Shown here: positions 12,080-25,047 of the stretch, piece after piece
How the letters are laid out: the number at the start of each line of letters is the position of its first letter
How positions within the stretch are numbered: the first letter of the stretch is position 1
Assembly (NCBI GenBank): GCA_001683735.1
Contig: LUGG01000007.1
Coordinates: forward strand, 1,364,001 to 1,428,000
DNA: 64,000 bases
Reading direction: 5' to 3'
From: Grifola frondosa
Lineage: Eukaryota; Basidiomycota; Agaricomycetes; Polyporales; Grifolaceae
The notes under the pieces: generated by a model
Databases searched by the model: none
What the model was told of the DNA's origin: nothing
Seen by the model: the letters and a program-made list of their open reading frames with translations, nothing else
Program-made: the position numbers and the translations under genes

Positions 12080-15000
12080 ATGGAGGGACTGTCACGCGGG
12101 TCATCGTCCTCTGCTATTGATCTAACTGGAATTCCAACGGGCCTCGCTAGTTCTCGTCCAAATTCACCTCTACCGTCGGGTAGTGTTGCACGCAAGCGCA
12201 CGAGTTGGGGAGGAGCGGACGCAGGTAAAGACCCCTTACGTTTCAATCTACCGTCCTCCAACGTGGGGACATCACAGCCGGCGGCGTGGACGCACGGCGA
12301 AGATCCGCTCTTCTCTCCTTCGGATGACGATCCACCTTTCACACACGACCCATATCGAACGGACCGCATGCGCTACGAAGACACCAGCGCAGGATACTCC
12401 ATCTCGCAACCAGGGCCATCTTCTGCCTCCCTCATCTCGTCTGAGCACCGTCCTACGGTGACATGGATGGTACCCGCGACGACGATGAGGCCCGGTTAAC
12501 AAGCAACATGTCACGACCGGGCACGAGTAGCGGATGGAGCCAGGGAGACGACATCGATCCAGAGCGGTCGGGAAGCACTTCGCGTCCGCGGCGGAAGACG
12601 GTGAGATATACAGTCTCGCCGTCCGCACTGAAGAAGACAGGCACCACACTCAAGACCGTATCGCGCAACCTACGACGCGCCTCTTTACGCGTCGTCAACC
12701 TCGGCACGTTTGGTCTCGATGACCATGTGCGCCTGGAAGACGTAGACGAGCTCGTACAGAAACAGGAAGAGGATGAGGCAGAGGCAGAGGACGAGGACGA
12801 GGTGCTACCGGACCTATCCAAGACTTTGCCGATTCGAGGCCGGACTTTGGGGTTCTTGGGACCGACAAACAGAGTGCGGTTGGCGATGTATCAATTCCTG
12901 GTGTATCCGTGGACGGAGCCGTTAATTTTATTGTCAATCATGTTCAACGCGGTCGTGCTTGCACTGCAAGCGATGCACTCGGAAACGCTTCCAGGGGATG
13001 GCAGTGGCCAACCGCCTCAAGTCAAAGGCTATTTCCATGCTTGGGAGGACTACGCGTTGTTTGTACTATTTTGCTTTTACACGTCAGTCTACCGCATTTC
13101 TCTTCTTCCAGTCTTGCGCTGACGTAGATGCAGCCTAGAAGCGTTCGCTCGAATATGTGTCTCCGGGATTTCTGCTGGATCCGGATGTTCCCATTTCCAC
13201 ACTCTTTTCCTCACCTTTCGCAACATATACCACCTCCAATGTACCACCAACGGCCGGCCTGGCCCCCAACTCTTCTCTATCTAGACAACCATCACTTGGG
13301 CATTCACAAGCACAACTTTCTCGCGGTCTTTCGGTCACCCAGCGAATTAGACAGCTCCGGCAAACATTGCTCGTCCATTTGCCCTCATGCACCACTCCAT
13401 ATCCCTTCCGCCAGATGTGATATTGCCGCCGGGGAAGGGTAACCCCGTGCGCAATCGCTCGGATACTGTGCAGTCCAAGACGCCTATGATGGAGAAGGCG
13501 TTCTTGAATGCGGAGACGATACATTCACACATGCGCAATCCCACGGAGCCGACGTTCTTCTCCAGCGCGCTGCGATCCGATAACCCAGACGTCCTCTCTC
13601 TACCGTTCCGTCTGAGCATAGAGAAATCGCGCGGGCAGACACAGCGCAACATTCCCTACCTGCGGCATAGTTGGACGAGGATCGACTTTGTCGCCATTGT
13701 CAGTTTCTGGATTACATTCGCCTTGGCAACGGGGGGAGTGGAACGCAGCACGTATCATATCGGTATTTTTCGTTCCATGAGTGTATTGAGGACGGCCAGA
13801 CTGTTGGCAATTACTTCTGGTACTACGGTAAGTTCATGTTCCTTGTGCTGCATCTTTATTACTTACAGAATGTCGCAGACAATCATGCGTTCGCTCAAGA
13901 CGGCGCGCCCTCTCCTTGCAAGCGTAGCTTATTTTGTGCTCTTCGCGATGATCCTGTTCTCGTGAGTTGAGCTTGTTTGAGCTATTCCTATCAAATCTGA
14001 TTTTTCGTGTCTCAGCATCATAGGTATTCAATCGTTCCAGGGGTCTTTTCGACGTACCTGTCACCTGCTACCCACGCAAGGCGAAGGCGACATATCACTC
14101 GATTCCCAATTCTGCGGAGCGTATCTTGATCCAGACACCTTAGAGGTCAAGGGTTATATCAACGATGCTGGCGAAAATGTAGCTCCGAAAGGATATGTCT
14201 GTCCTCTTGGACAGATCTGCAAGGTGTGTGCTTATGATAATAATATGACAGTTGGATTGACATGATCATGTGAATAGGAAAATTCTCAAAACCTGAGAGT
14301 GACATTGTCAGCTTCGACGCTATTTATTTCGCAGCCTTGCAAGTAGTCGTTGTATCCTCTGCGAACGGCGTACGTGGTTCTTCATCTTTTGTGACGTCCT
14401 TGATGTCTGACCATAGTTTGCAGTGGTCACCCCTATGTATCAAATGATGGACTCGGAATTCTTCTTTTCGTGCTTCTTTTCATCGTGTGCATCGTTGTAC
14501 TGAACTTTTGGCTCATCAATCTGTTCGTTGCTGTGATAACCAACACATTTTCTGCTATCAGATCGGACACCAAGAAGAGCGCGTTTGGTGCTGCACCGTA
14601 TGTGTCAGTCTATATGCTGCTATCGACTGGTTTTAATATTCCTGCTGTCTATTTGTAGTCTGGCCCCAATACGGAAGATGGTGAGGAAGGATGGTCACAG
14701 ACTGATGGCAGGCGCGCTGTCAGCCGGAATCGGATCAATGAAATCTATGAAAATATTCGTTGGTGCTGGGTTCCTCGCCTCGCTGGTGTGGTTCTTCAAG
14801 CAACACGGACAGTCGGCATTGGAGCTACCCACGTGATGATTCTGGACAAAGGAGAACAGCTTTAACCATTGTCTTCGACATAGAGATCGTCATTCGCGTA
14901 CTTGCTTACCTGCCTGATTGGCGAAAGTTTTTCTTGAAGGGCCAAAACTACTTGATCTTGTTCTTGCAATCGGTTCCAGCATCATCCAAATCCCGGCCAT

Positions 15001-18000
15001 CCACCATTCTAGTGTCTACCCGTGGTTGACGATCTTGCAGTTAGGTAGATTTTATCGAGTAATATTGGAGATTCCGCGGATGAAGCCTTTACTGGTGTGT
15101 AGTTCTTCGGATAGTATATTATCGCATCGCTTACCTTGCTTATCCCAGCTTGCCGTCTTCGGCAACATGTACGGTTTGGCCAACATGTCTCTTTTCCTCG
15201 TCGAGATCAATTTCCTGGCTGCGTTGGTGGTCGTGCAATTGCTGCGGGTGACGTCGCGCAAGGCAATTTCATCGATTTCGGGACATTGTACAATTCGTAC
15301 CTTGCCATCTATCAAGTATTCTCATCTGAGAACTGGACTGACGTCCTCTATGGGGCTGCGGAGCCGGAAATCCCTCTACGACAATCAGCCATAGTCATCT
15401 TATTCTTCTCCGGATGGATGTTTTTCGCCAACTGTGAGTGCAATGTGATTATCACTTCGGGCCTTACTCATGATCCTTTGAAGATATCGTCTTGCAGATG
15501 TTTATTGCTGTTATAAACGAAAATTTCGACGTTGCGGAAGAGTCGAAGCGGAGTAGGCAAGCTTCACACTATTGGGCTTCCCATCGCCCACAAGCCGTTC
15601 GTGCGCCTTGGGTTCGCCGGCTCAACCCATACCGGTGGTTCCAGGCACAACCAAAAGCCATAGAAGTCGAGCTACCCCAATCTCGTGCTCCCAATGCAGA
15701 AAACTCTGGTGCAAGATTATGACTTCCCCAAGAAGGAAGACTTTGCAGATGTCAGTCCCAAAGTTTACGTTTTGCAACGCAGTCGATATTAAGATGGAGA
15801 TAATAGGGGCCTGCACTAAGGCCAACTAAGCCTCGCCAGTATTCAGCAATGTCCTCTTTGAGGCGACTGCAGGCCCTTTTTTCGGGCGAAACTACCTCTA
15901 ATGACGTACCGTTGACAACGCTCAGGAATGGACGTCGTGACTCCGTAGCACCACAGGATCCTGTAGACGAAGAAACGGAGCGCCATCTGTGAGTACAATC
16001 TATTACACACTGACTTCGTAGGCTGACTAAATAATAGCGAGGTCTTGGCAGCCTTGAACACTGAGACTGCAGAAGCTGAGGACTTGAATGACGTGCTGTA
16101 CGAGCGGCGAGCTCAGAAAGCGGACTTCATCCGTGACCATCCGACGTATGACAAGACATTTTGGATCTTCTCTCAAAAGAATATCATTCGACGAATCTGC
16201 CAGAAGCTCGTTGCACCGGCTGGTGGAGATCGTATCTTCGGCACGCCTCATTCATCGATTGCTCATCCCATCTTCCAGCTGCTGCTACTGCTGACAGTCA
16301 TCGGTGGAATCGTTACGGAAATTATCGCGACCCCGATATACCGACGTACTTTCTACTCACAGCATGGTCACATTCGTGGAGCGTGGTTTGATCTAGCCGA
16401 GGCAGCTTTCGCTAGCGTCTTATTGCTGGAGTTTCTCATCAAGATTATCGCGGATGGATTCACTTTCACTCCCAACGCATACATTCGCAGTATTTGGAAT
16501 GTTCTCGATTTCTTCATCCTGATCGGAATTCTCGTCAATGCGACCACCGGACTTATCTTTATTGGTGGCCTCAGTCGTCTCACTAGATCTCTGAAGGCAT
16601 TACGTGCTTTGCGACTCATCACTCTCATTGATAAAATGAGGTCGACCTTCGAATCGCTCATCATATCTGGGATAGCCCGTATTCTTGATGCTGCATTACT
16701 TGCTATTCTGTATATGATTCCATATGCTGTCTGGGGTTTGAACATCTTCTCCGGCCTTACCAACGAATGCAATGATTCCTCCGTCACGGGTATTAGCGAC
16801 TGTACTGGCGAGTATACCAACACTGTCTATGGCAACTCATTTGGCTTTCTGGTGCCTAGGGTTTGGGATAATCCTTCTCCATCAACAACGTTTTCCTTCG
16901 ACTCCTTCCGACAATCTCTGCTGATTTTGTTCGAGATCGTTTCCCTGGAAGGATGGATCGACGTCATGAGTGTAGCCAGTAGCATCACCGGGCAAGGACT
17001 GCAACCGCAAACCAATGCTTCGTTGGGAAACTCCATCTTCTTCCTGATTTACAATCTGCTTGGGGGCGTTGTCATCTTGACGCTGTTTGTCAGGTGGGTC
17101 TAGCCTATTGAATGTAGAACCCTTGTGTTCATGCATGAATCCACTAGTATTATCATCGGTAATTTCACGTCCAAAACTGGGTCTGCCCTCTTGACGCAGC
17201 CTCAAAGAGAGTGGATCGATCTCCAGAAGCTTATCAAACGCCAAAGACCGTCTAGACGACCCAAACGGAGGCCTACTTGGTGGGTTAGAGAATGGTGCTT
17301 CGACCGCGCTGTGCACAAGCATGGTTGGTGGCATCGCATGATGACGATACTCTTCATACTACATGTGTTTGTTTTGATGTGAGTGTTACACTATAGTATG
17401 ACCTTCTATCAAGTCTGAATCTGGTGTGTAGGACACAGACCTTCACTCCCCCACAAGCTCTAGATGAATTTCGTAGTAAGTCATTATATAGCATCTTTTA
17501 TCTTTACAACTCACTCACAAGATAATAGACGACTTCTTCATCATTGTCACATTGGTTTACGTGGTGGATATTCTCGTGCGCCTTTTCGGTCTGGGCTGGC
17601 CCAGCTACAGTGCCAATGGATGGAACCTGTTTGATATCATCGTAGCCGGCGGTAGTTTATTAACCACCCTCATCGTGCGGTTTAGCGACAGCGGGTTCGT
17701 GGTACAGCAGCTCCAAAAATTTTTATCACGAGTCTCGCCTTCAAGCTTGTTCAACGAGTGGATAGTTTGAATAAATTATTCAAAACCGCAGTGTTCGTAT
17801 GGTTTATCTCACTTCTTTTTTCTTTCCGCTAACAATAACTACAGGGCGAGCTTGCCGGTCATCCTGAGTCTGTTGGGACTGTGGCTGATATTGTTCATGT
17901 TCTTCGCCATCCTGTTCGTTGAAGTCTTCAGTTTGACCAAATGGAACACGTCGGAAACGCGTAATATGAACTACTCTAGCATGTCTAAAGCGCTAGTCAT

Positions 18001-19644
18001 GTTGGCGTTTATGACTACGGGGTAAGTGCCTTCCTAATAACATATTCTAAAATCGTAATTATACCTTACAGCGAGGGGTGGAACCAGTACATGCATGATT
18101 TGTGAGTCCAACCCTTTCCATGTGGAAAGTCATCTGAGTCTTTCTATTTTTCGTAGTGCGCTCGTATATCCCCGATGCACCAATATCCTATCAACAGGTG
18201 ATTCAGACTGCGGCAGCATTGGTTGGGCATTCACGCTCTTTATCGCTTGGAATCTCCTAGCATGGTAGGCTTGTCTTGAAAGTAACCACACTTTTCTTCA
18301 CTCACAAATCCAACCAGTACATCTTCGCCAATTTGTTCACCGGTGCGCCAAAATGTTTATAATCTCCTGTCGTACATGAAGGCTAATGAAACTGGCCAGG
18401 TGTTGTTGTGGAGAGCTTCTATTATGTCTTCCAAATGTCGGGTGGAGCAAAAGCCATCACAAGAGAAGAAATGCGCGCTTTCAAGAAAGTTTGGGCAGAA
18501 TTTGCGAACCCTAAGACCGGATATTTGGAACGTGCCCGCTTTGTCCCCTTCTTTGGAGTGAGTATCCATAGCATTGTTCTTCGAAGCAAACTTGACTCTG
18601 AAATCCATTTATTAAGAAATTGAGCGGAATCTTCGAGGTACGAATCTACCCGACCGACTATCACATTCCTAGGATATTGGCGCTATCAAATGACCCTCAA
18701 CTTGCGGGCACCGTTACTGAAGGTCTCGACGTGTCGAAGCTCAATGTTATACTATGCGGGATCGATCGTGCCAGCACCAAGCGAAGAAAGAATCTGTACA
18801 ACCGACTTTATCATGAAGCTCGCATCTCCCATGAACCCGGCAAAGGCATATCCTTCACCAATATGCTTCTTCTATTAGCGCACCATAAACTTATCGTAGA
18901 CCGAGAGGCTCTGGTGTGAGTGCGCAACTGCTGAAGTAATGCTGACAAAAGTTGATTGTATATATCTCTCTTCAAGGCTCAAAGACCTTGTCGTACGGAC
19001 AGAAACCAACAAACTCGTTACTGATCTTGTTGACTTCGATCGTGTGCAATCGCTCTTGCTAATGATCCTATACCGCCGGCGGTATTTGGCTCAAAGAGAA
19101 CAAGCGCGGCTGCAACAGATAAGACAACAAGGTAATGATAGTCCGCGTTGTCACATGTTATCTCGACAGTGTTATTCTGACAACTGTACTAGATATCCCT
19201 GCCATCGTTGTTGAAAGTCTACCAACTACACCCGTCGCATTCACTCGTGATATCACCTCTCCTGGACAAGAGACTATTCGTCGGTTTGCCGACATCGACT
19301 CTCCTTTATCATCGGGAAACAACCAATCACCCGACATGTCATTTGGCCTCGATTCTCCCTCTCATTCTGCGTTACAAAGAAGACAACGCACGAGTGATCT
19401 CAGCATGCTGTCCATAGACATGAGCAACAGGTATATCTTCCAACTGTTGTGTCAAAGAAGCAGCTGACCATCCATTTCGACAGCCCCTCTCGTGTGATTC
19501 TCGCGCCGAGGACCATCCTAACGATATCATATCTTCGATGCACAATTCTATGTGGAAAGGTGAGCTCGTCTCCGTGACAGAGATCTCCACGACTCACATT
19601 CCGCCTCAGATATGATGCTCGAAGCAGCAGAAGAAGACAAATGA
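12080..19644 (+). CDS. CCH1: Voltage-gated calcium channel alpha-1 subunit Cch1
   Basis: Plasma-membrane high-affinity calcium channel that works with Mid1. The N terminus is a long Ser/Pro/Asp-rich cytosolic region (12080-12830). Four ion-transport repeats follow, with pore motifs visible near 14350-14435 (SANGW, repeat I), 15320-15345 ([10 protein letters not shown]), 16940-16960 ([11 protein letters not shown]) and 18005-18085 (TTGEGWN, split by an intron, IV). The S4 of repeat III is strongly basic ([15 protein letters not shown]). The C-terminal domain carries [13 protein letters not shown], as in the EF-hand-like part of calcium channels. The last short exon encodes [11 protein letters not shown] and ends at TGA 19642-19644. 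Splicing is canonical throughout. At least nine one-base frame breaks (near 12453, 13358, 14293, 14434, 14480, 14862, 14953, 15248 and 17714) each look like one lost base. A tenth frame mismatch is near 19433-19490. Conservation around the breaks argues for a functional gene with sequence errors. Confidence 0.9.
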
Positions 19645-19877
19645 ACAATATCGACACTCATGTTTTCTGCACGTATACAGACTATTTCTCGGACTCTGGG
19701 TCTCGCAGGTATCCACATATTGTAGAAACACATGCATTATTAGCCACAGTAGTGTAGACCATATTTTCGTCGTAATTTATTCACCAGTTCGTGCGTGTTA
19801 GCAGAATGGAAAAGCATATTGATTCATCAATCGGGTCGTGAGGCAGGAATGACAAGTCGCATAACACGTAAGATAAC

Positions 19878-22800
19878 TCAGGCATTGCCTCTGAACCGCG
19901 GAGGCCGGTAGACCGCCTTCTTCTCCACGGTCTGGAAACCGTCATCGTCTTTAGCTGGCTCTTTAGCTGACTCCTCACGGGCACGCGGTTTGATTGCAGG
20001 TGAAGCGGCACGGGCAGGCGGAGTAGTCTCCCCAGCTTCCGCCTTTTCGGCTGCGTGCTTCGCACGCCAAACACCTTGACCGGGCCGGTACTTGGGCACC
20101 TCCGTGGTCGCGGGGGTAGTGTCTGCACGCACGGGTGTCGGCGGCGCCGTATTGACGGCGTGGAACGCCTCCACCGCCAGTCTCTGCAGCAGCAGTCGAG
20201 CGTAGAGGAGCGGGCGCGGCAGCCGCTTGCTGCTTGCGAGCTTGGGCGCGAGCCAGGGCCTCATCTTCCCGTTGCTGCTGCAAACGGGCTTTCTCCAACG
20301 CCGCGGCACGCTCCTCCTCGCGCTTCCTGCGGACCTCCTCGCGCTGGGCCTCCTCCTCACGCTTCTTCGCCTCGACGGCGGCGGCGGCAGCGGCCTCTTC
20401 TGCTGCCTGACGCTCCTCCTCTGCAATGCGCTCTGCACAAGCCGGCCAGTTAGCGGTAAGATCACACGGAGGGTGGCACGCGACATACCTGCTTCCAGCC
20501 TTGCTTCCTCTTCCTCCTTCTCTCTGCTGATTCTCTCCTCTTCTTCGCGGAGCAGCTGCTCTTCCTCGCGTGCCTTGAGAACAGCCTTTCTCCGCTTCGC
20601 CTTCTCCTCCTCGATCTTCTTCTGCGCGAGCTCCTTCCGCTTCGCGAACTCCTCGCCCCTCTTCGCCACGAGGGATTCTTGAGCGCGTTGTAGTCATCCA
20701 GCATCCGCGACAAGCGCTTCTTGGTCTCCAGGTCCTGCTCGTAAGTATGCCTGTGGCTCTCGAGCCGAGCCTGCTGGGTCGTCTCGAACGTCGCCTTGTC
20801 CGTCGCCTGCTGGACCTCGTAATCCTTCGCGATGAGCGGCCGCTCCTCCTTAGGTACGCGCGCTCGACGTGATCGAGCCGTTTTGTGGCAATGCGCATGC
20901 GCTCGTTGAGCTCCTTCTTCTCCTTCTCTAGCTGCTCGACCTGCAAGCGCATCAAGTTGTCTGTGCTCAGGTTCTCCATGTCCTGTGACACACGTAGTGA
21001 GCAACCCAGCAACCCAGCAGACGAACAAGAAAAAATCCACCTCGATGTCAACCTTGAGGCTGCCCTTCTCCTTCAAGCTCTGCGCAAGCTTCTTCGCCTC
21101 CTCCGTGCGGATAGTCTCGATCTCCTTCCTAGTGCGCTCCAGCTCCTTCCTGCGCACGTCCTCTAACGCACGGCGCGCCTCCTCGTCTTTCTCGCGGCGG
21201 GCGATCTCCGCGCGGCGGCTTGCCTCCTCTTCTCCTTGCGCACCGAGAGCTCTGACAGCAGCTCGCGGCGGCGCGCAACGAGCGCGCGGCGGAGCTGCAG
21301 CGCCTTGCGCTCGGCCTGTGCGGCGCCCACCAGTGCGGTGAGCTTCGCCTGCTGCTCTTCCGCACTGGGCGGCGTGGGCGGGTAGAGCGTCGCAAGAGCA
21401 TTATGCAAGCTCAGCGCAATGTTGCTCAGGCGCGAGCGGACGAACTCAGAGGTGGACGGCTGGACGGCGCCGATGCTCGCCATGGACTTGGACGAGCTCG
21501 GGTCCTCGACGGCGGCGAAGGGGTTGTCGACAAAGGTGATGCAGCCTGCGGCGTGGTCGACGCGCACGCTGAGCTCACCACGGCGCGCGCAGCCCATGAC
21601 GTATGCCTCGATCTGCTCATCATCGTAGGTGCTCGCGCCGTCGATGGCGGCATCCCGCAGTGGCGCAACGAGGCTGAGGAGGTTGCTAATCTTGATGGAG
21701 GTGTAAACCTGAGAGAGCTGTGAGAGGAGGCGAGACAGCAGCGCGTCCTGGAGGAGGTGAGCATATGGGGCATATGCGGGGTCGGACGGAAGTGCCTTCA
21801 AAAGAGGCGTGACAGCAGAACAGAGGGTAAGCGGGTCGAAGGTGACTTCGAGGATGTTGTAGAGTGACTTGATAATCTCGGGAGAGAGCTTGAGCACATT
21901 GCGCGCAAGCTGTGCCCATTATGTCAGCTACGGTGCATTAAGGAATCTGAGATAATAGCGTACCGCTTCGCGCAAAAGACTAGAACGGGTGGGCGTCTTG
22001 GAGAGACCGAGGAGGGCTGTGAGACGGGAGGTCTTGCCCTTGCCTTCCTCTGCACCGGACTCCTCGGCCTGAAGGCCAACCGGCACAGCAAGCGCACTCA
22101 CGAGCACCTGCCCCGCCAATCGGCTCAGCTCCTCCTCCGACTTTCCGCCTATCGCGGTGACCACCGCATAATAGCGCCCCCAAGCCGCTGCGTGATACAG
22201 GGCATTCCCACTCATCAAAAATATCTTCGTCAGCTTCTCATAGTAGTTCGCCATCATCGCCGGCCGAGGCGCCTTCTTGGCCATTGTGAGCAGATTATGC
22301 ACATCCTCCACCGAGCGGAAGGCCTCCTGCCACAGCTCGAGCTCGACGGATGTGTTCAGCTGCGCGAAGCGCGTGTCAAGGTGGTGCTGGAGTGTGTCCG
22401 CATCCGAGAGGTTGATCGCATGTGGCTGGTGCGCATACTTGGCCACATTCGAGAGGTGCAGTCGCAGCGTCTCGCACAGCCGGCGAAACTCGACTTTGCG
22501 CTCATGCTTAAGACAAAATTTGAACGCTTGTTGTGCGATTTGCTATATCGAATGTTAACTAGTGATATACTTGTGGCAATCTGAATGCGGGACGAACCTG
22601 GTAGATGACCTCCAGCCGCGCATTATTTTTGAGGGTCTCCAGAGCGGTCCGATAGCTCTCCCAAAGGAACTTGAGCCAGGGAGTGACAAGGGCCCTATCG
22701 GTCCTGTCTTTGTTTTGGTCTCCGCTGACCGCACCCAGCAAGATGCTTTCGGGAGTTTCGCTCGCCTCGAGGTCATCCACGTCAGTCAGCTCGACCGCCT

Positions 22801-23128
22801 TATTCGCCTTCTCCTGCGCCTCCTGCACCTTGGCATCGGCAAGCTGAATGAAACGATTCACAACAACTTCAATGGAGGCGACGCTGCTATTTTGCGCGAT
22901 GTTCTTGTATTGCATGAGCCCCTCCTTCGCAGTGCGGCCCTTGCGCATATCAACACACAGCTCGATAAAGCGCAGCATAATCGGCTCGAGAGACGCGAGC
23001 GGCGTGGACCGGAATCGTTTCGAGGAGAACATCTCTGTCAACGACTGAAGTGCGGCGTGAGTCTGTCCCACCGAAACCAGGCCTTCCGCCTGCTTCAAGA
23101 CCGTCTCCGGTTTAGAGAACGGAGCCAT
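19878..23128 (-). CDS. TIF32: Eukaryotic translation initiation factor 3 subunit A
   Basis: Largest scaffold subunit of eIF3, which recruits mRNA to the 40S ribosome in the cytosol. It starts [20 protein letters not shown], the usual N terminus of fungal eIF3a; an in-frame ATG 14 codons upstream is less likely. Exons at 22559-23128 and 21928-22560 form the helical-repeat region ([40 protein letters not shown]). The PCI region includes [16 protein letters not shown] and [12 protein letters not shown] (21400-21730). The C-terminal third (19980-21230) is a charged coiled coil rich in Glu, Arg, Ala and Gln, ending [14 protein letters not shown]. Frame changes at about 21180-21240, 20860, 20690, 20450 and 20180 mix small introns with probable one-base losses in this GC-rich repetitive sequence. 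It converges on cch1, with only 233 bp between the stops. Confidence 0.9.
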
Positions 23129-25047
23129 GATGAATTCTCTGTGGATGTGTACTAGCTCGACGTGAGGCACAACCCCGGGGACAGCCTGAAGGAACTGGCT
23201 TACTTCAAGTATATGCGACGCTTAAGGGGTCGTCAGACTCGTCCAAAGGTCGTCAGGTAGATGCGTGTATGCGGCGGCGTATGTGCTGCACAACGCGATC
23301 GGTGGAGAAAAAGTTCTGTGGTGTGACGTAGACTACCTCCCAGTCCTTTAGAGTTAGCCTTCCATGCGGAACTAAATCTCCGCTTTAAAAATCGCCCAAA
23401 TGAGGATGTTCGATTAAGATTTGATCGGGCATGCTGAATTGGGCAAGCATAGTGATTGGAGTTTCACTACGGGCATACCGGAAAATAAGTGGATGAGAAA
23501 TGTGCGGGAAATTTCCTAGTAGGTCTTATATGACCTGGGCCTATCTTGGGCATTTCACGGGATGGAATTTGAAACTGTCCATTGACCTTTCCCAAACATT
23601 TCCAAGTATATGATAACATAAGTTCCAAGTCACGGGAAAAGAAAAAGAAAGGCTCCGGAAAGGTGCCTTTTGATCCGATTACAGATGCCTTCACCATGCC
23701 TTTCCCTTGACTTTCCTGCAACACTTTTCCGTTGTTGGAAAGTCATGTGAAATGTGTCCTTTCTGTGACATTTCAAATTCATTTCTTCAGAGATGGAGAG
23801 TCTTACTATTGAGAGAACTGAAATTCACAAGAAATCTTCTATATTTGATTACTATTTTGTTGCACAAAATTCTTGAGATAAGTCCTTATTAGGTAAGCCC
23901 TCTCAGGGAATTTCTCGTGCATTTCGCGCCAACTGATCTTCGGTGATGTCTGTAGTGTTTGCTCCGAGCAGCGTGGAGATCACCACTGGCTGTAAATTCA
24001 CAAGAGAGTCTACCGTATTACTATGATATATTCAGCAAAAATCTGTCCCGATAAGAAGCCTCATATCATATATGACATCGTTGAATATCAATAACACTGA
24101 TATACGTACGGCTTACGACGTCAGCATCAGAGCACTGCCGCGACAGTCCAAAACATCCTTCCGACGAGGGAATAAGATGGTGTCATACATGATTTGAGTA
24201 CCAAACAGTTCTATAATTATTACCTACTAACGGTTTACTTGTATTTCATTTTCTACGCCCACCCATATGATGCAATCGGCCCAAAATTGCCGACGGCCCA
24301 CCGAGTCAGAGACAGCGTTCATGTCCGAGCAGATAGGTGAGCCTCGTGTAGTCCTGCAGAAAAATTCACCATCTCAAATTATTTGTTTTATAGCACATAT
24401 CAGAATAAGGCTCACTGTTACACCACTCTTGGTATAGCTATTGACCTGTGCCGCAAGTTCAGCTATATATGAGACATGTTTCGCCGATATTTTCACGAAT
24501 CAGACACCGAAAACCTCGATGGAAGATCTACATTTCCCAATACACGACACCCACGCGGATAGACACGGCAGATTTAGAGTGGCAGACCCGGCCACCAATA
24601 GCACGCGGCGCTGAAGTCACAAACGTGTGATGTATATATTTCTTTCAGCTCCTGACAGAAGAGCTCATCACCCCGAAGCTCCCCTCCGCGATCCCAATCC
24701 TGCGAAATAAGGTACGAAAGTGTGCGATCGGAGTATGTATAGCTAGTACAACGTAAACGACTTGGATCCAACCAAAGAATGAATGTCTCGATGCCATAAG
24801 TAATGAAAGTGATGAAAGGGTAGCCAATATTCAACCTGACTCGTGATTAGAGGGACGGGGTATCGCTGCGGCCGTGTATATACACAGAGTCAGCGAAGAA
24901 CGTGATAAACTCAAGAATTGAAGCAAGACAGGAGAGGGCGCGCGGACGGGAACGATGACGACGACAGCGAAATTTACGTTGCGCTATGAATGAGATAAAG
25001 ATCACATAGAGATACGCTAAAGAAGCTGGCGAGGGGGGTGCTCGAAT
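23129..25047. other. Long AT-rich intergenic region, no gene recognised
   Basis: About 1.9 kb between the eIF3a start and the epsin stop. Pyrimidine-rich stretches occur at 23500-23900 (repeated TTTCC/GGAAA words). Open stretches such as 24448-24630 (plus) and 24574-24834 (minus) have no domain, no consistent splice structure and unusual composition. The left end must contain the eIF3a promoter. No transposon ends or tRNA boxes were found. Confidence 0.45.

Noticed and set aside
12080..19644. Cch1 as a pseudogene
   Set aside because: All pore and S4 blocks and splice sites are conserved, and each break is repaired by one base. Sequence error is the simpler reading.
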